Positions 25,889-34,800 of a stretch of DNA of 64,000 nt are shown here, piece after piece. The first letter of the stretch is position 1; each line of letters opens with the position of its first letter. Source of the DNA: Alphaproteobacteria bacterium (lineage in GTDB: Bacteria > Pseudomonadota > Alphaproteobacteria > JAUHZC01); assembly GCA_030425805.1 (NCBI GenBank), contig JAUHZC010000001.1, positions 365,302-429,301 of the forward strand, written 5' to 3'. Both the position numbers and the translations under genes were made by a program. The notes below the pieces were generated by a model, which had not been told where the DNA came from, searched no databases, and saw only the letters and a program-made list of their open reading frames with translations.

Positions 25889-27649
25889 TCAAATCCCTTC
25901 GCAATTAAAAAGGGTTTTGAGAACCTCTCTAAAAACATTACGTGCATCCATATGAATCATATTTTTGTGCAGGTGGTATGTCTTGGTCTCGCCTAATAGA
26001 GGGTGGAAAAACTTAACTCTTGATCCACTTGCTTGTTCCAATTTACATTTTTCACCTAGGAGTCGTCTTATCGATCTCAGACCTGCCAGAATTGCACGCC
26101 CATTTATTGCAGCCCCATTTGGATCAAGAACAAGTGTTGCGAATTTAAGAACGTTGTGCCCGTTAGCAAGCCCAGAAAGAGAAATCCTTTCATCTGCAGC
26201 ACCTCCGCCAGCTGCTGCAGCTGCTGATGCCCCACCACCAAACACTGCAGCTTCTTCTTTATCCACCACTGCAGCTGTATCTCCTCCAGCTGCCCCAGCT
26301 GCTGATGCTGATGCGCCTCCAGCAGTAGTTTTTTTAGCAGCCTTCATAGCATGCGCTTGCCGATTTAGCTCAAGCACGACGTCCAAAGCCTCTTGGTCCC
26401 TTCTTTCTTCTGCTAAAAGCTCCGAATCTTTCCTCCTAGCAGCCAATGTCGCAACAACAGGAAGGGTATTTACTCTGCCTTTAGGTTTATATTTACCTCC
26501 ATGAGCAACCACTTCAGGTAATTCAAGGGTATCAACTTTGCCTAATAGGAAACCTGTTGCTTGACGCAACTTCCTTTTATCTGGACGCCTTGTTGCTACA
26601 GAACCAACCTCCCTTAAAACCTTTATCAATCCTGGGGGTTTATTTAAAGAACGGGATTTTCTACCTCCCCGCTTAGTTGTTTGCGCAGTCGGTAAAAAGT
26701 GATCATAGGCTACAGCTGTGACTATTCTATCCCAAGCCGTAAGGCTTTCTTTAAGCCTATCTCCACCTTGCTTCAAAATCATTTTCCTGCCATGTCGGCG
26801 GACATTGATAAACAACCTAGAGGTCTCTACTTTCTCCTTCCCCACAGGAGTTAACGATACATATTCCTCAAGAGGTGGCACACTTTCTGTTTTCCCCTCC
26901 ACAAACGCCTTTAAAGCACCATTTAAATCCATCTTTTTATAGAAAGCTTCATAAAATAAAGAATCAATATCAGAAGCCTTCACGTTCAGGCTTTTACCCG
27001 CAACAGTACTTTTGTGAAAGCTACGAATAAGCAACCAACATATTCTTAACTCCCAAGCTCTTATTTCATGAGGAGAATAAGCAACTGACTCTTCATCACC
27101 TTCTCCAATAAAACCGGCATTTCGCAAGAGTTCTTGTAACCTTTGCACAGGAGGGTAATCAACAGGGTGGTATCTTCCTGCTTCTTCAGACGCAGCAACA
27201 TCAAGAAGGAGTATTCTAAAGGATTTATCATACCTAGAGAAAACTCTAATACCCCATTCATAGAGATTTCCTATTGTATAGCTTGTTGGGTTTTCAACTA
27301 AGTCTACGAAGAACGCCACCTCCCTCCCCAGCTCGCCAAGAGAAGTTTCACAAGTTTTCGCAAAGTCTTCAGCATCTTCGCGCGATTCAGCTTCTAACAA
27401 AGCCTTAGCGAGTTCAACTTCCTCTTCTCCCCCATCAAAAAACGGCAACATTTCCCGAACAAGAGCAAGTTGTCCCCTAAGTAGCATTTCGACGTTTTCA
27501 GAAGACAATGCTCTAACCTGCTCTAAGGCTGCTTGGAGCGGTGATATACCTGCACTCGCAGGCACACCAGTAGCTGCTCCAAAAGCAAAGCTCGAAATTA
27601 AAAAATTAAACAGAATAAATATTCTTTTTATTTCATTAAAATGTCTCAT
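25889..27649 (-). CDS. large exported protein with Ala/Gly linker and a HicA-like C-terminal segment
   Basis: 586 residues. A signal peptide (KRIFILFNFLISSFAFGA) is followed by a helical region (about 35-420) with basic stretches, then an Ala/Gly/Ser-rich low-complexity linker (about 430-490, TAGGASASAAGAAGGDTAAV and similar) and a compact C-terminal domain (about 500-586). In that last part RSIRRLLGEKCKLEQASGSR, KFFHPLLGETKTYHLHK and NVFREVLKTLF follow the strand-helix order and the GS-x-x-x-F/Y-x-H-P wording of HicA-type dsRBD-like domains. That resemblance is my pattern reading and is weak. Otherwise no family is recognised. Confidence 0.65.
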   Translation of the reverse strand: MRHFNEIKRIFILFNFLISSFAFGAATGVPASAGISPLQAALEQVRALSSENVEMLLRGQLALVREMLPFFDGGEEEVELAKALLEAESREDAEDFAKTCETSLGELGREVAFFVDLVENPTSYTIGNLYEWGIRVFSRYDKSFRILLLDVAASEEAGRYHPVDYPPVQRLQELLRNAGFIGEGDEESVAYSPHEIRAWELRICWLLIRSFHKSTVAGKSLNVKASDIDSLFYEAFYKKMDLNGALKAFVEGKTESVPPLEEYVSLTPVGKEKVETSRLFINVRRHGRKMILKQGGDRLKESLTAWDRIVTAVAYDHFLPTAQTTKRGGRKSRSLNKPPGLIKVLREVGSVATRRPDKRKLRQATGFLLGKVDTLELPEVVAHGGKYKPKGRVNTLPVVATLAARRKDSELLAEERRDQEALDVVLELNRQAHAMKAAKKTTAGGASASAAGAAGGDTAAVVDKEEAAVFGGGASAAAAAGGGAADERISLSGLANGHNVLKFATLVLDPNGAAINGRAILAGLRSIRRLLGEKCKLEQASGSRVKFFHPLLGETKTYHLHKNMIHMDARNVFREVLKTLFNCEGI

Positions 27650-27730
27650 TTTACTGAGCTAGTGTTCTCTGTTAAAAAATCAACCCTCTAACAAATTCTG
27701 AAGTACTTTTATATTCAACTTTTCCCACAA

Positions 27731-27756
27731 AAAAACACCCCCGAAGGGGTGTTTTG
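27731..27756 (-). terminator. Rho-independent terminator of rpsA (TTCG tetraloop)
   Basis: In the leftward direction AAAACACCCC-TTCG-GGGGTGTTTT (one extra G) is followed by T residues. The C(TTCG)G loop is an unusually stable hairpin, 24 bp behind the rpsA stop. Confidence 0.9.
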
Positions 27757-27779
27757 TACCTTTAGCAAAAAGCTTTAGC

Positions 27780-29654
27780 TTATGCGTCGGAAGATTCAGC
27801 AGGTGCTTCGTCTTTCTTTGCTGCAGCCTTCTTCTTAGCAGGAGCCTTCTTTGGCTTTTCCTCAGAAGAAGCATCGTCAGTTTTCTTTTCAGCCTTGTCA
27901 GCCTTTTTCTCTGCTTTTGCAGGTTTTTCAGCTTTCTTGCTTTCTGCCTTTGCGTCTGCTTGTTCAAGAGCAGCAGAAAGAATGGAGCCCAAGCTTGCAC
28001 CGCTGTCTGTGGAGCCATACTTTTCGACGGCTTCTTTCTCTTCTTGAATTTCACGAGACTTAATAGACAACATGACCTTACGGGCGCGCTTGTCGACATT
28101 GACGATCATGGCGTCGATCTTCTCGCCAACGGCGTAGCGATCTGCACGACGGTCATTGCGATCCCGCGCCAATTCTGTCCGGCGGATAACACCAGGAACA
28201 TCCTCAGCAACTTGAACGCGGAGTTCACCATCAACAACGTCTGTGATTTCAACAGTCACAACTTGGTTCTTCTTCAGATCCTTTGTGTTATCAGCAAACT
28301 TGTCAGCTGTGAGTTGCTTCACGCCAAGAACAACACGCTCACGCTCTGGATCAATATCAAGAACCTTGACCTTGATCTTTTGCCCTTGCGCATACTCTTT
28401 GATCGCTTCCTCACCGGACTTCTCCCAAGAGAGGTCAGACATGTGAACCATACCATCAATATCATCATTCATGGCAACAAAGAGACCAAACTCAGTGATA
28501 TTCCGGATCTCGCCTTCAAAGTCGGAGTTGATTGGGAATTGAGTTTGAAGTGCATCCCATGGGTTGTCTTGGCATTGTTTGATTCCAAGAGCAATCCTGC
28601 GCTTCTCAGGCTCACTTTCAAGAACCAAAAGTTCAACCTCTTGATCCACAGAAAGAAGCTTGTTTGGATGTACGTTTTTCTTTGTCCAGCTGATTTCGGA
28701 CATATGAACCAATCCCTCGATACCAGGACGTAGCTCCACAAATGCACCGTAGTCAGTGATGTTTGTAACACGACCCTTATGACGTGTTCCTTCAGCAAAA
28801 TCACCGCCAACATTCTTCCATGGATCTTCATGAAGTTGCTTCATGCCCAAGGAAATGCGGTGATTGTCTTTGTTGAATTTAATGACCTGAACTTTAACCT
28901 TGTCCCCAACATTGAGAGCATCGGAAGGATGGTTAATGCGTTGCCAGGAAATGTCTGTAACGTGGAGAAGTCCATCAAATCCACCAAGGTCTACGAAAGC
29001 ACCGTAATCAGTGATGTTTTTAATGATACCCTCAAGCACAGTTCCTTCTTCAATCTTAGAAAGAATCTCGCTGCGAACTTCAGCCTGAGACTCTTCAAGA
29101 ACAGCCCGACGGGAAACAACGATGTTACCGCGAGCACGATCCATCTTCAAGATTAAGAAAGGCTGCTCGATGTCCATCAAAGGCTCGATGTCCTTGATAG
29201 GACGAACATCAACCTGGCTTCCTGGCAAGAAGGCCACGGCACCAGAAAGATCCACAGTGAATCCACCTTTGACACGACCAAAGATCACACCATTGACCTT
29301 ATCTCCCTTCGCATGGGATTTCTCAAGCTCGTTCCAAGCGGCTTCGCGGCGCGCCTTTTCACGGCTGAGGTCAACGAGACCACCAGGTCCATCAATACGG
29401 TTTACATAAACGTCAACTTTATCTCCGACTTTCAGCTCAGCAACAACGGCACTGCTTCCAAATTCACGCAATGGAATTTTTCCTTCGGATTTTAAGCCCA
29501 CATCAATTGTGGCGCATTCCCGATCAATGGCAATGATTGTTCCAGAAACAACAGAGCCCTCTTTCGGGGTTGCAGAAGCCAATTCGTTCAAGAGGGCTTC
29601 AAAACTCTCGGTTGGTTTTTCTAAATTGTCGATATCGACACGTGAGTAGTTCAT
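27780..29654 (-). CDS. rpsA: 30S ribosomal protein S1
   Basis: 624 residues with six S1 (OB-fold) domains; the middle ones carry the repeated wording (N)ITDYGAFVDLGG.DGL(L/V)HMS(D/E)ISW. It brings mRNA to the ribosome. The C-terminus (about 550-624) is an added Lys/Ala/Glu-rich tail (KKAEKPAKAEKKADKAEKKT) that is probably disordered, longer than in E. coli. It follows cmk by 27 bp in the usual cmk-rpsA order and ends with a strong terminator. Confidence 0.97.
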   Translation of the reverse strand: MNYSRVDIDNLEKPTESFEALLNELASATPKEGSVVSGTIIAIDRECATIDVGLKSEGKIPLREFGSSAVVAELKVGDKVDVYVNRIDGPGGLVDLSREKARREAAWNELEKSHAKGDKVNGVIFGRVKGGFTVDLSGAVAFLPGSQVDVRPIKDIEPLMDIEQPFLILKMDRARGNIVVSRRAVLEESQAEVRSEILSKIEEGTVLEGIIKNITDYGAFVDLGGFDGLLHVTDISWQRINHPSDALNVGDKVKVQVIKFNKDNHRISLGMKQLHEDPWKNVGGDFAEGTRHKGRVTNITDYGAFVELRPGIEGLVHMSEISWTKKNVHPNKLLSVDQEVELLVLESEPEKRRIALGIKQCQDNPWDALQTQFPINSDFEGEIRNITEFGLFVAMNDDIDGMVHMSDLSWEKSGEEAIKEYAQGQKIKVKVLDIDPERERVVLGVKQLTADKFADNTKDLKKNQVVTVEITDVVDGELRVQVAEDVPGVIRRTELARDRNDRRADRYAVGEKIDAMIVNVDKRARKVMLSIKSREIQEEKEAVEKYGSTDSGASLGSILSAALEQADAKAESKKAEKPAKAEKKADKAEKKTDDASSEEKPKKAPAKKKAAAKKDEAPAESSDA

Positions 29655-29681
29655 AGTTTAAATATATTCCTTTTTGGAAAA

Positions 29682-30377
29682 TTACCCTGCAGCTCCTGAT
29701 GTTTTCCCATTGCTGGCACCGGAATTGCAGCGCTTACCTTCAGATACTTTTTTCTCAATAAACACAAGGGCTTGCTCAAAAACCTCACCATCTGTGAGAT
29801 GGGTTGTATCAATGAACAAAGCATCTTCTGCTTGCTTAAGAGGCGCAATTTTTCGACCTGCATCTCGCTGGTCACGTTGCGCCATATCTTCAGAGATAGT
29901 TTGGAAAGTAACTGATTTCCCCAACTTTTTCAACTGTTCTGTGCGTCTTTTGACACGTTCCTCAAAATCTGCTGTCACAAAGAGCTTTGCTGTTGCATCT
30001 GGAAACATGAAAGTCCCCATGTCCCGGCCATCAAAAATGGCCCCTTCATACTTCGCAGCAACTCTCTTGGGATACTCCCGTTGAAAAGGAATGAGGGCAT
30101 CTCTCACCTCCTGAATAGCCGCCGCTTTGGAGGCCGCCTGGGCAACACCATCTGCCCGCAACTCAGGATTTTCAAGAAGCTCAGGTGTCACTTGATCAAC
30201 CAAAGCCCCTACAGCCTTTGCATCATCAAAGTTGACACCCTGATTGAGGGCCAAGTACCCAACCGCCCGATACAAAAGACCTGTATCCAAAACAGCAAAG
30301 TTCAAATCCTTTGCCAGATGCTTTGCAAGCGTTCCTTTTCCTGAAGCAGCAGGACCATCAATCGTAATAATAATCAT
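29682..30377 (-). CDS. cmk: cytidylate kinase
   Basis: 231 residues; phosphorylates CMP and dCMP with ATP. The P-loop GPAASGKGT is at residues 8-16, the substrate loop LDTGLLYRAVG at 31-41, and the conserved DGRDMGTFMFPDA and RxxRRTEQL/QRDxRDxGRKIAPL blocks are present. The C-terminal ~12 residues (NSGASNGKTSGAAG) are low complexity. Divergent from the Cys-protease-like gene; upstream of rpsA. Confidence 0.95.
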   Translation of the reverse strand: MIIITIDGPAASGKGTLAKHLAKDLNFAVLDTGLLYRAVGYLALNQGVNFDDAKAVGALVDQVTPELLENPELRADGVAQAASKAAAIQEVRDALIPFQREYPKRVAAKYEGAIFDGRDMGTFMFPDATAKLFVTADFEERVKRRTEQLKKLGKSVTFQTISEDMAQRDQRDAGRKIAPLKQAEDALFIDTTHLTDGEVFEQALVFIEKKVSEGKRCNSGASNGKTSGAAG

Positions 30378-30523
30378 TTTCTCACTTTATTTTTTGCAAA
30401 TATTTGTTTTCTATAACGTTCTCTTAAAAGGACCATACGCCCTTCAAATATAGAGTCAACCCCTGATTTTTATTGCAAAAAGAACAAAAAAACTTATTTG
30501 TTAGAAAAAATGTTTTTACAAAA

Positions 30524-31726
30524 ATGAAAAACTCTTTGTTTGTTCTGATCTTCCTTATCTCATACGACGCCTATTCTGCTTCTGCAGCTGATTTAGAGGC
30601 ACAACTGGGACCCTCTCATGACGAAGCCAGCTTAGCGATAACTGTTCCCTCTGAGGGCTTACATCCAGGAGATTTAGACGGTCGGCTGGTCGCTTTTGGA
30701 GCCGGGAAAGAAAACGCAGCCTTTCAGAACGTATGCCAAATTCTCATCCCTGGAAAATTCATGATGTTTGGTGCTCCTGTCTACGAAACAATAGCTGCTG
30801 GTGCAAGCGCAACCTACATAGGCCAATGCGGCGGGCATGGATACTGTCTTACAGACGCACACACAATAGAAGCCTTCTGCACAAAAGACGATAGTGGAAG
30901 GCTACAACTTTCTTTTACCCTTCTGATTCGAGCTGATTTAAAAAAAGGTTCTCGCCTTGTAACAGTGCGTAGAGCATGGATTCATAAAGATCATACTCCA
31001 GGAGCTCGCGAAGCTGGAGAATTTAAAGAAAATGATATTGCTGTTTTAGAGCTTGATTCCCCCCTCCCCCTTTCAGGAATGCGCTTTGCCGAACCTCCAG
31101 AGCCGGGTCAAACCATATTCACTGTAGGCTATCCTATGGCCGCAAAAACCATATCTTTTCCTGACATGAGACGCAGAGCATTCGTTCAATATACAATGGG
31201 TGACTCCACCTTTATCGCAAGAGGTAAAGACGCAACAGAAGGAGTCACGCGCTATGCATGCTGGCAATCTGGAGAATCACCACCCACCACGACAAGACTG
31301 GAATACCTTGAAAACCCTTTTCTTTGGAAGGGAGCCTGTGGAGGAGCCTGCTTGACAAAAGACGGAAAGCTTTTTGCACTCCCTCAATCTTTCTTTTACA
31401 CAGAGCTTCTCGGAGTCAATGAGCGTTTTCTCTCAAAGTTGTATAAGAGTCAACTTGCAGGCATTCTTTATTCCTTGGGATTGATGCCGCGCCTGAATTT
31501 TAAACATTATGCCCTTACAGCACCCCTCATTTTAGAACCCCTCTTTCCTTGGGTTGATCGTACAATAGCAGAAGCTAAAGCCGCTCCAGAGGAAGGTGCT
31601 GAGGAGCACCCTGTCTACACAGTTGACCTTACAGCCCCCGCAGCCGCTGTTGGTGTTGTCGCTAGTGTTGCCGTATGGGCTTACTTTTCAGGATATGGTG
31701 AATATTTGATCAATCTTTGTTGTTAA
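30524..31726 (+). CDS. exported chymotrypsin-fold protease-like protein with Cys nucleophile
   Basis: 400 residues from the ATG at 30524; an in-frame TTG 51 bases upstream is less likely because the ATG opens directly on a signal peptide (MKNSLFVLIFLISYDAYSAS). A trypsin-like triad can be read: H113 in GYCLTDAHTI (cf. LTAAHC), D171 in ENDIAVLELDSPL (cf. DIALLxL), and C272 in WKGACGGACL where trypsins have GDSGGP. The GxCGG wording is that of viral 3C-like cysteine proteases. A Pro/Glu stretch and a hydrophobic C-terminal segment (AAAVGVVASVAVWAYFSGY) suggest membrane anchoring. The fold is inferred from motif order and spacing (58 and 101 residues). Its stop codon sits at the edge of a duplicated nhaD tail. 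Confidence 0.72.
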   Translation: MKNSLFVLIFLISYDAYSASAADLEAQLGPSHDEASLAITVPSEGLHPGDLDGRLVAFGAGKENAAFQNVCQILIPGKFMMFGAPVYETIAAGASATYIGQCGGHGYCLTDAHTIEAFCTKDDSGRLQLSFTLLIRADLKKGSRLVTVRRAWIHKDHTPGAREAGEFKENDIAVLELDSPLPLSGMRFAEPPEPGQTIFTVGYPMAAKTISFPDMRRRAFVQYTMGDSTFIARGKDATEGVTRYACWQSGESPPTTTRLEYLENPFLWKGACGGACLTKDGKLFALPQSFFYTELLGVNERFLSKLYKSQLAGILYSLGLMPRLNFKHYALTAPLILEPLFPWVDRTIAEAKAAPEEGAEEHPVYTVDLTAPAAAVGVVASVAVWAYFSGYGEYLINLCC

Positions 31727-31783
31727 AAAAACAACCACGCAACAAGGGCTAGAAAGGGAAAAAATATCCCCACACATGAAACC
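31724..31783 (-). pseudogene. duplicated 3'-end fragment of the nhaD-type antiporter gene
   Basis: About 60 bp here match the end of the antiporter gene (35494-35555) in the same orientation with only a handful of differences; the central 23 bases from AACCACGCAAC to AAGGGCTAG match exactly. Read leftward it still encodes GIFFPFLALVAWLFF and a stop, against GIFFPFLALVAWFFF in the complete gene. Homology fades through GGTTT/CATG blocks with small gaps. The fragment has no start and is a relic lying on the other side of the LRR gene. Confidence 0.8.
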
Positions 31784-31815
31784 TCAATCCCTGTTTAAGC
31801 ACCTGCGCAAGCCCT

Positions 31816-34800
31816 TTAAGGAGCTGCTGTCGCAGATGCATCTGTATCTGCTAGGCTTTGCTGAAGAACATTCAGGTTTGGATTTAGACCCAACCAAGCC
31901 GCTTTTTCTTCTTCAAAAGCTGCGCCTGCAAGATTAAGATAAACTTCACACCCATTGGGAATATTTCGAAGAGAAGGAGGTTTTATCTTTCCTCCAATTT
32001 GTGCCTCTCCACAATGAATTGATGTCAGCCCACGGCAGTCAGAGAGGGAGTTATCCCCAATTCTTGTAACATTTGACAGTGGTGATAAGTCTAGATCCGT
32101 TAGCTTGCCGCACCTGGAGAGGAAGCCGCCCCCAATTTTTGTGACATTTGAGAGACCTGATAAATCTAGATCCGTCAGTCTAATACACATAAAAAGGAAG
32201 TCTTCCTCAATTTCTGTGACCTTTGAGAGCGGTGATAAATCCAGCTTCCTCAGATTAGGGCACGCGGAGAGGAATTTCTTCCCAATTTTTGTGACATTTG
32301 ACAGACCTGACAAATCCAGAGAGGTCAGCCCATTGCACCTGAAGAGGAATTTCTTCCCAATTTTTGTGACATTTGACAGACCCGACAAATCCAGAGAGGT
32401 CAGCCCACTGCAGCCGTAGAGGAAGTCATCCCCTATTTTTATCGGGCCTGCCGCTTGGGTCACAACAGCCAATTGTTGTAAACTGGAGGGGAGATCATCC
32501 CTTGATAGCCTTGCAGCATACTCACCAGATGCACCCTTAACAGGAAGAGAGATGAGTACTTGCTGGGCTGGATTTATTTCCACTCTTGGTTTAAGCTCTG
32601 CCTTGTTGTTTTTAATCTCATCTTTTGTCCCCACAACGATTCCGGTTTTCCCAGAAAGATAGTCATTAATAGAAATGTAGGATTTAGCTTCATATTCACT
32701 TTTCAGACTTTCTAGAGTTTCCTCTATGGGCACTCCAGCGTGAACTCTTTTATCAATTTCTTCCTTCTTGCGACTCAAGAAGTGGGTCACAGCAGCAATA
32801 CGCCAAGGCACAAAAGGATCTTCTCCTGCAGGAAGGTCTAACATCCGCAAAAACCTTACCTCACGGTCTGGATTCTCAACCAGGTATCCTGTGTGATCAA
32901 GTTTCCCAAAAGTAACCCCTCGATCATAAATAAAGCTCTCTTGTGATGCTGCTGGATGCAAAGAGATAACCTTGCCAAGCATGTTTGGATTGTTAAGAAG
33001 CCGGACAGTTTTGAGATTAGGCGAATGATAGAGTCCATTAATCTGACCAATTCCAGCACCCAGAACCTCTAACCTTTTTAACCCAGGAGCCTTAATCGTT
33101 ATCGCACTGGTGGAGACTCCATCAATATACAAATCTTGGAGATTTGAAAATTGATCAAGGATAGGCAAAATCTGATCAGCATGTTCTTGTGAGTAGATCT
33201 GCAATGCAGGAATATAACTCCTCATTACCCGCTCTTGAGGAGACCCCTTTACAGATGCCATATATGTAGCTGTCATTTCCGATCCAAACCTCTCCCGCAC
33301 ATGACGATCATCAAGGTTAATTTCACTAGCAAGGTTCCGGACTATTTGGGCATAACCTTCAGAAGGAACGCTCAACAAAAACTGCTTTAGAGCCTCAATA
33401 TATCCATTGTTGTCTGTGAGGGGTTGAGGAAAAACCCTGTAAAGGGAGGGAAGATCTACCCCTCCAGATTCATGCTTAAAGGTTGATAAATTGTAGGCTA
33501 ATAACCCTGCATGAGTCAGTTCCCCAATGCTCCCCAGAGAGAGGGTAGCGCCTGCCCTGGCAGCTTCTTTTATGAGGGGCTCTAGACTGCTGATCTCTCC
33601 ATGGCCGTCTGACATCTCGAGGTCAAAGCGAAAGCCTTGGGAATCTCCTTTGAATTGATATGTAAATGTGAGATCCCCCATGAAATCACGTCTAAATGCG
33701 CGCCACGAGAGGTCTCCTGCCACTTCATAATCATAATCCGGATTTAAAGTTTCAAGGACTGCGACGTAGGCTTCCTTAATATATGCAATGGCCTTTTCTT
33801 TTTGTTGAGGCACAGACCCCAAAGGTGTCCCATTAGCTTTCTTGATTTCTGAGAGCGGAATTCCCATCACACGTGCGACTACCCGGAGAAAATTCAGATG
33901 ACCTGTCTCAAGCTCGTAATTACCCTTAACATAAACAATCTCATCAAACTCACTGTCCCCAAAGGTTCGAGATATAGCCTTATCATGCACAAGACCAGCA
34001 GACGTAGCTGTAGCTGCAGAAGAAAAATCTGCATCTACAACAGGTACTCTAGGCACTGTTTTCCTATTCATGTCACTCACCACATGAGACCAACGGGTCC
34101 GCATAGCTGTCGATCCATCATTGGCCCTATCTTTTGTCTGTCGGGAATAAAATTCTCTTAATGCCTCATTTTCCAGCATAACACCGGGAACTTTGAAAGA
34201 TCCTTCTGTAAAATTATATAAAGCAAAGTTAAAAAACTGTCTGACAGTGGTTTCAACACAGTCTGCATAGGACGACCTTCCATTGGGGGAAGTTGCAGTC
34301 CCGTTACTGATCATGGGGACCCCGAAAGTATAGGGAGTGGGTTGTCGACGTATATCTTCATAATAAACCATAAAGGTCTTTATAAGGGCTTTTGCCTGAC
34401 TCCCGCCAACAAGACCGGCAATTTGATCAGCAGGAACCACATCAACAACAGCCTTAACATATTGCTCTAAGTCTTCCTGGGTATTGAGGCACTCAACAAC
34501 AAACGCATTAAAAATCTGTTCCACTGTCCCCCGGGGATAGAAACTTCCAGGCTTATTTTCTGCTTCAATTGCAGCATCAAGAGCTTTCGTCAAAACATCG
34601 AAAAGTGTTTCTTTCCCTTTATTTTTAGCGTTCTTGATTTTCTTCCTATGGCTACTTTTAAGTTTCTTAATCATATCATCAGCTAAAGAACCTCGTTCAG
34701 CAACCGAAGAGGATTTTTCTGCAATGTGCACCATGATGCGTGCCAAAACTTCAAATCGATTCTCTGGTGTCATGCCATTCAGCATATAAGACAGATTGTC

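Noticed and set aside
25965-26504. 179-residue Ala/Pro/Ser-rich open frame opposite the exported Ala/Gly-rich protein
   Set aside because: GC-rich low-complexity coding often leaves an open antisense frame; the leftward frame has a signal peptide and a complete length.
32056-32443. Evenly spaced repeats that might be taken for a CRISPR array
   Set aside because: The 75-bp units are contiguous, have no variable spacers and encode one leucine-rich repeat each inside a long gene.
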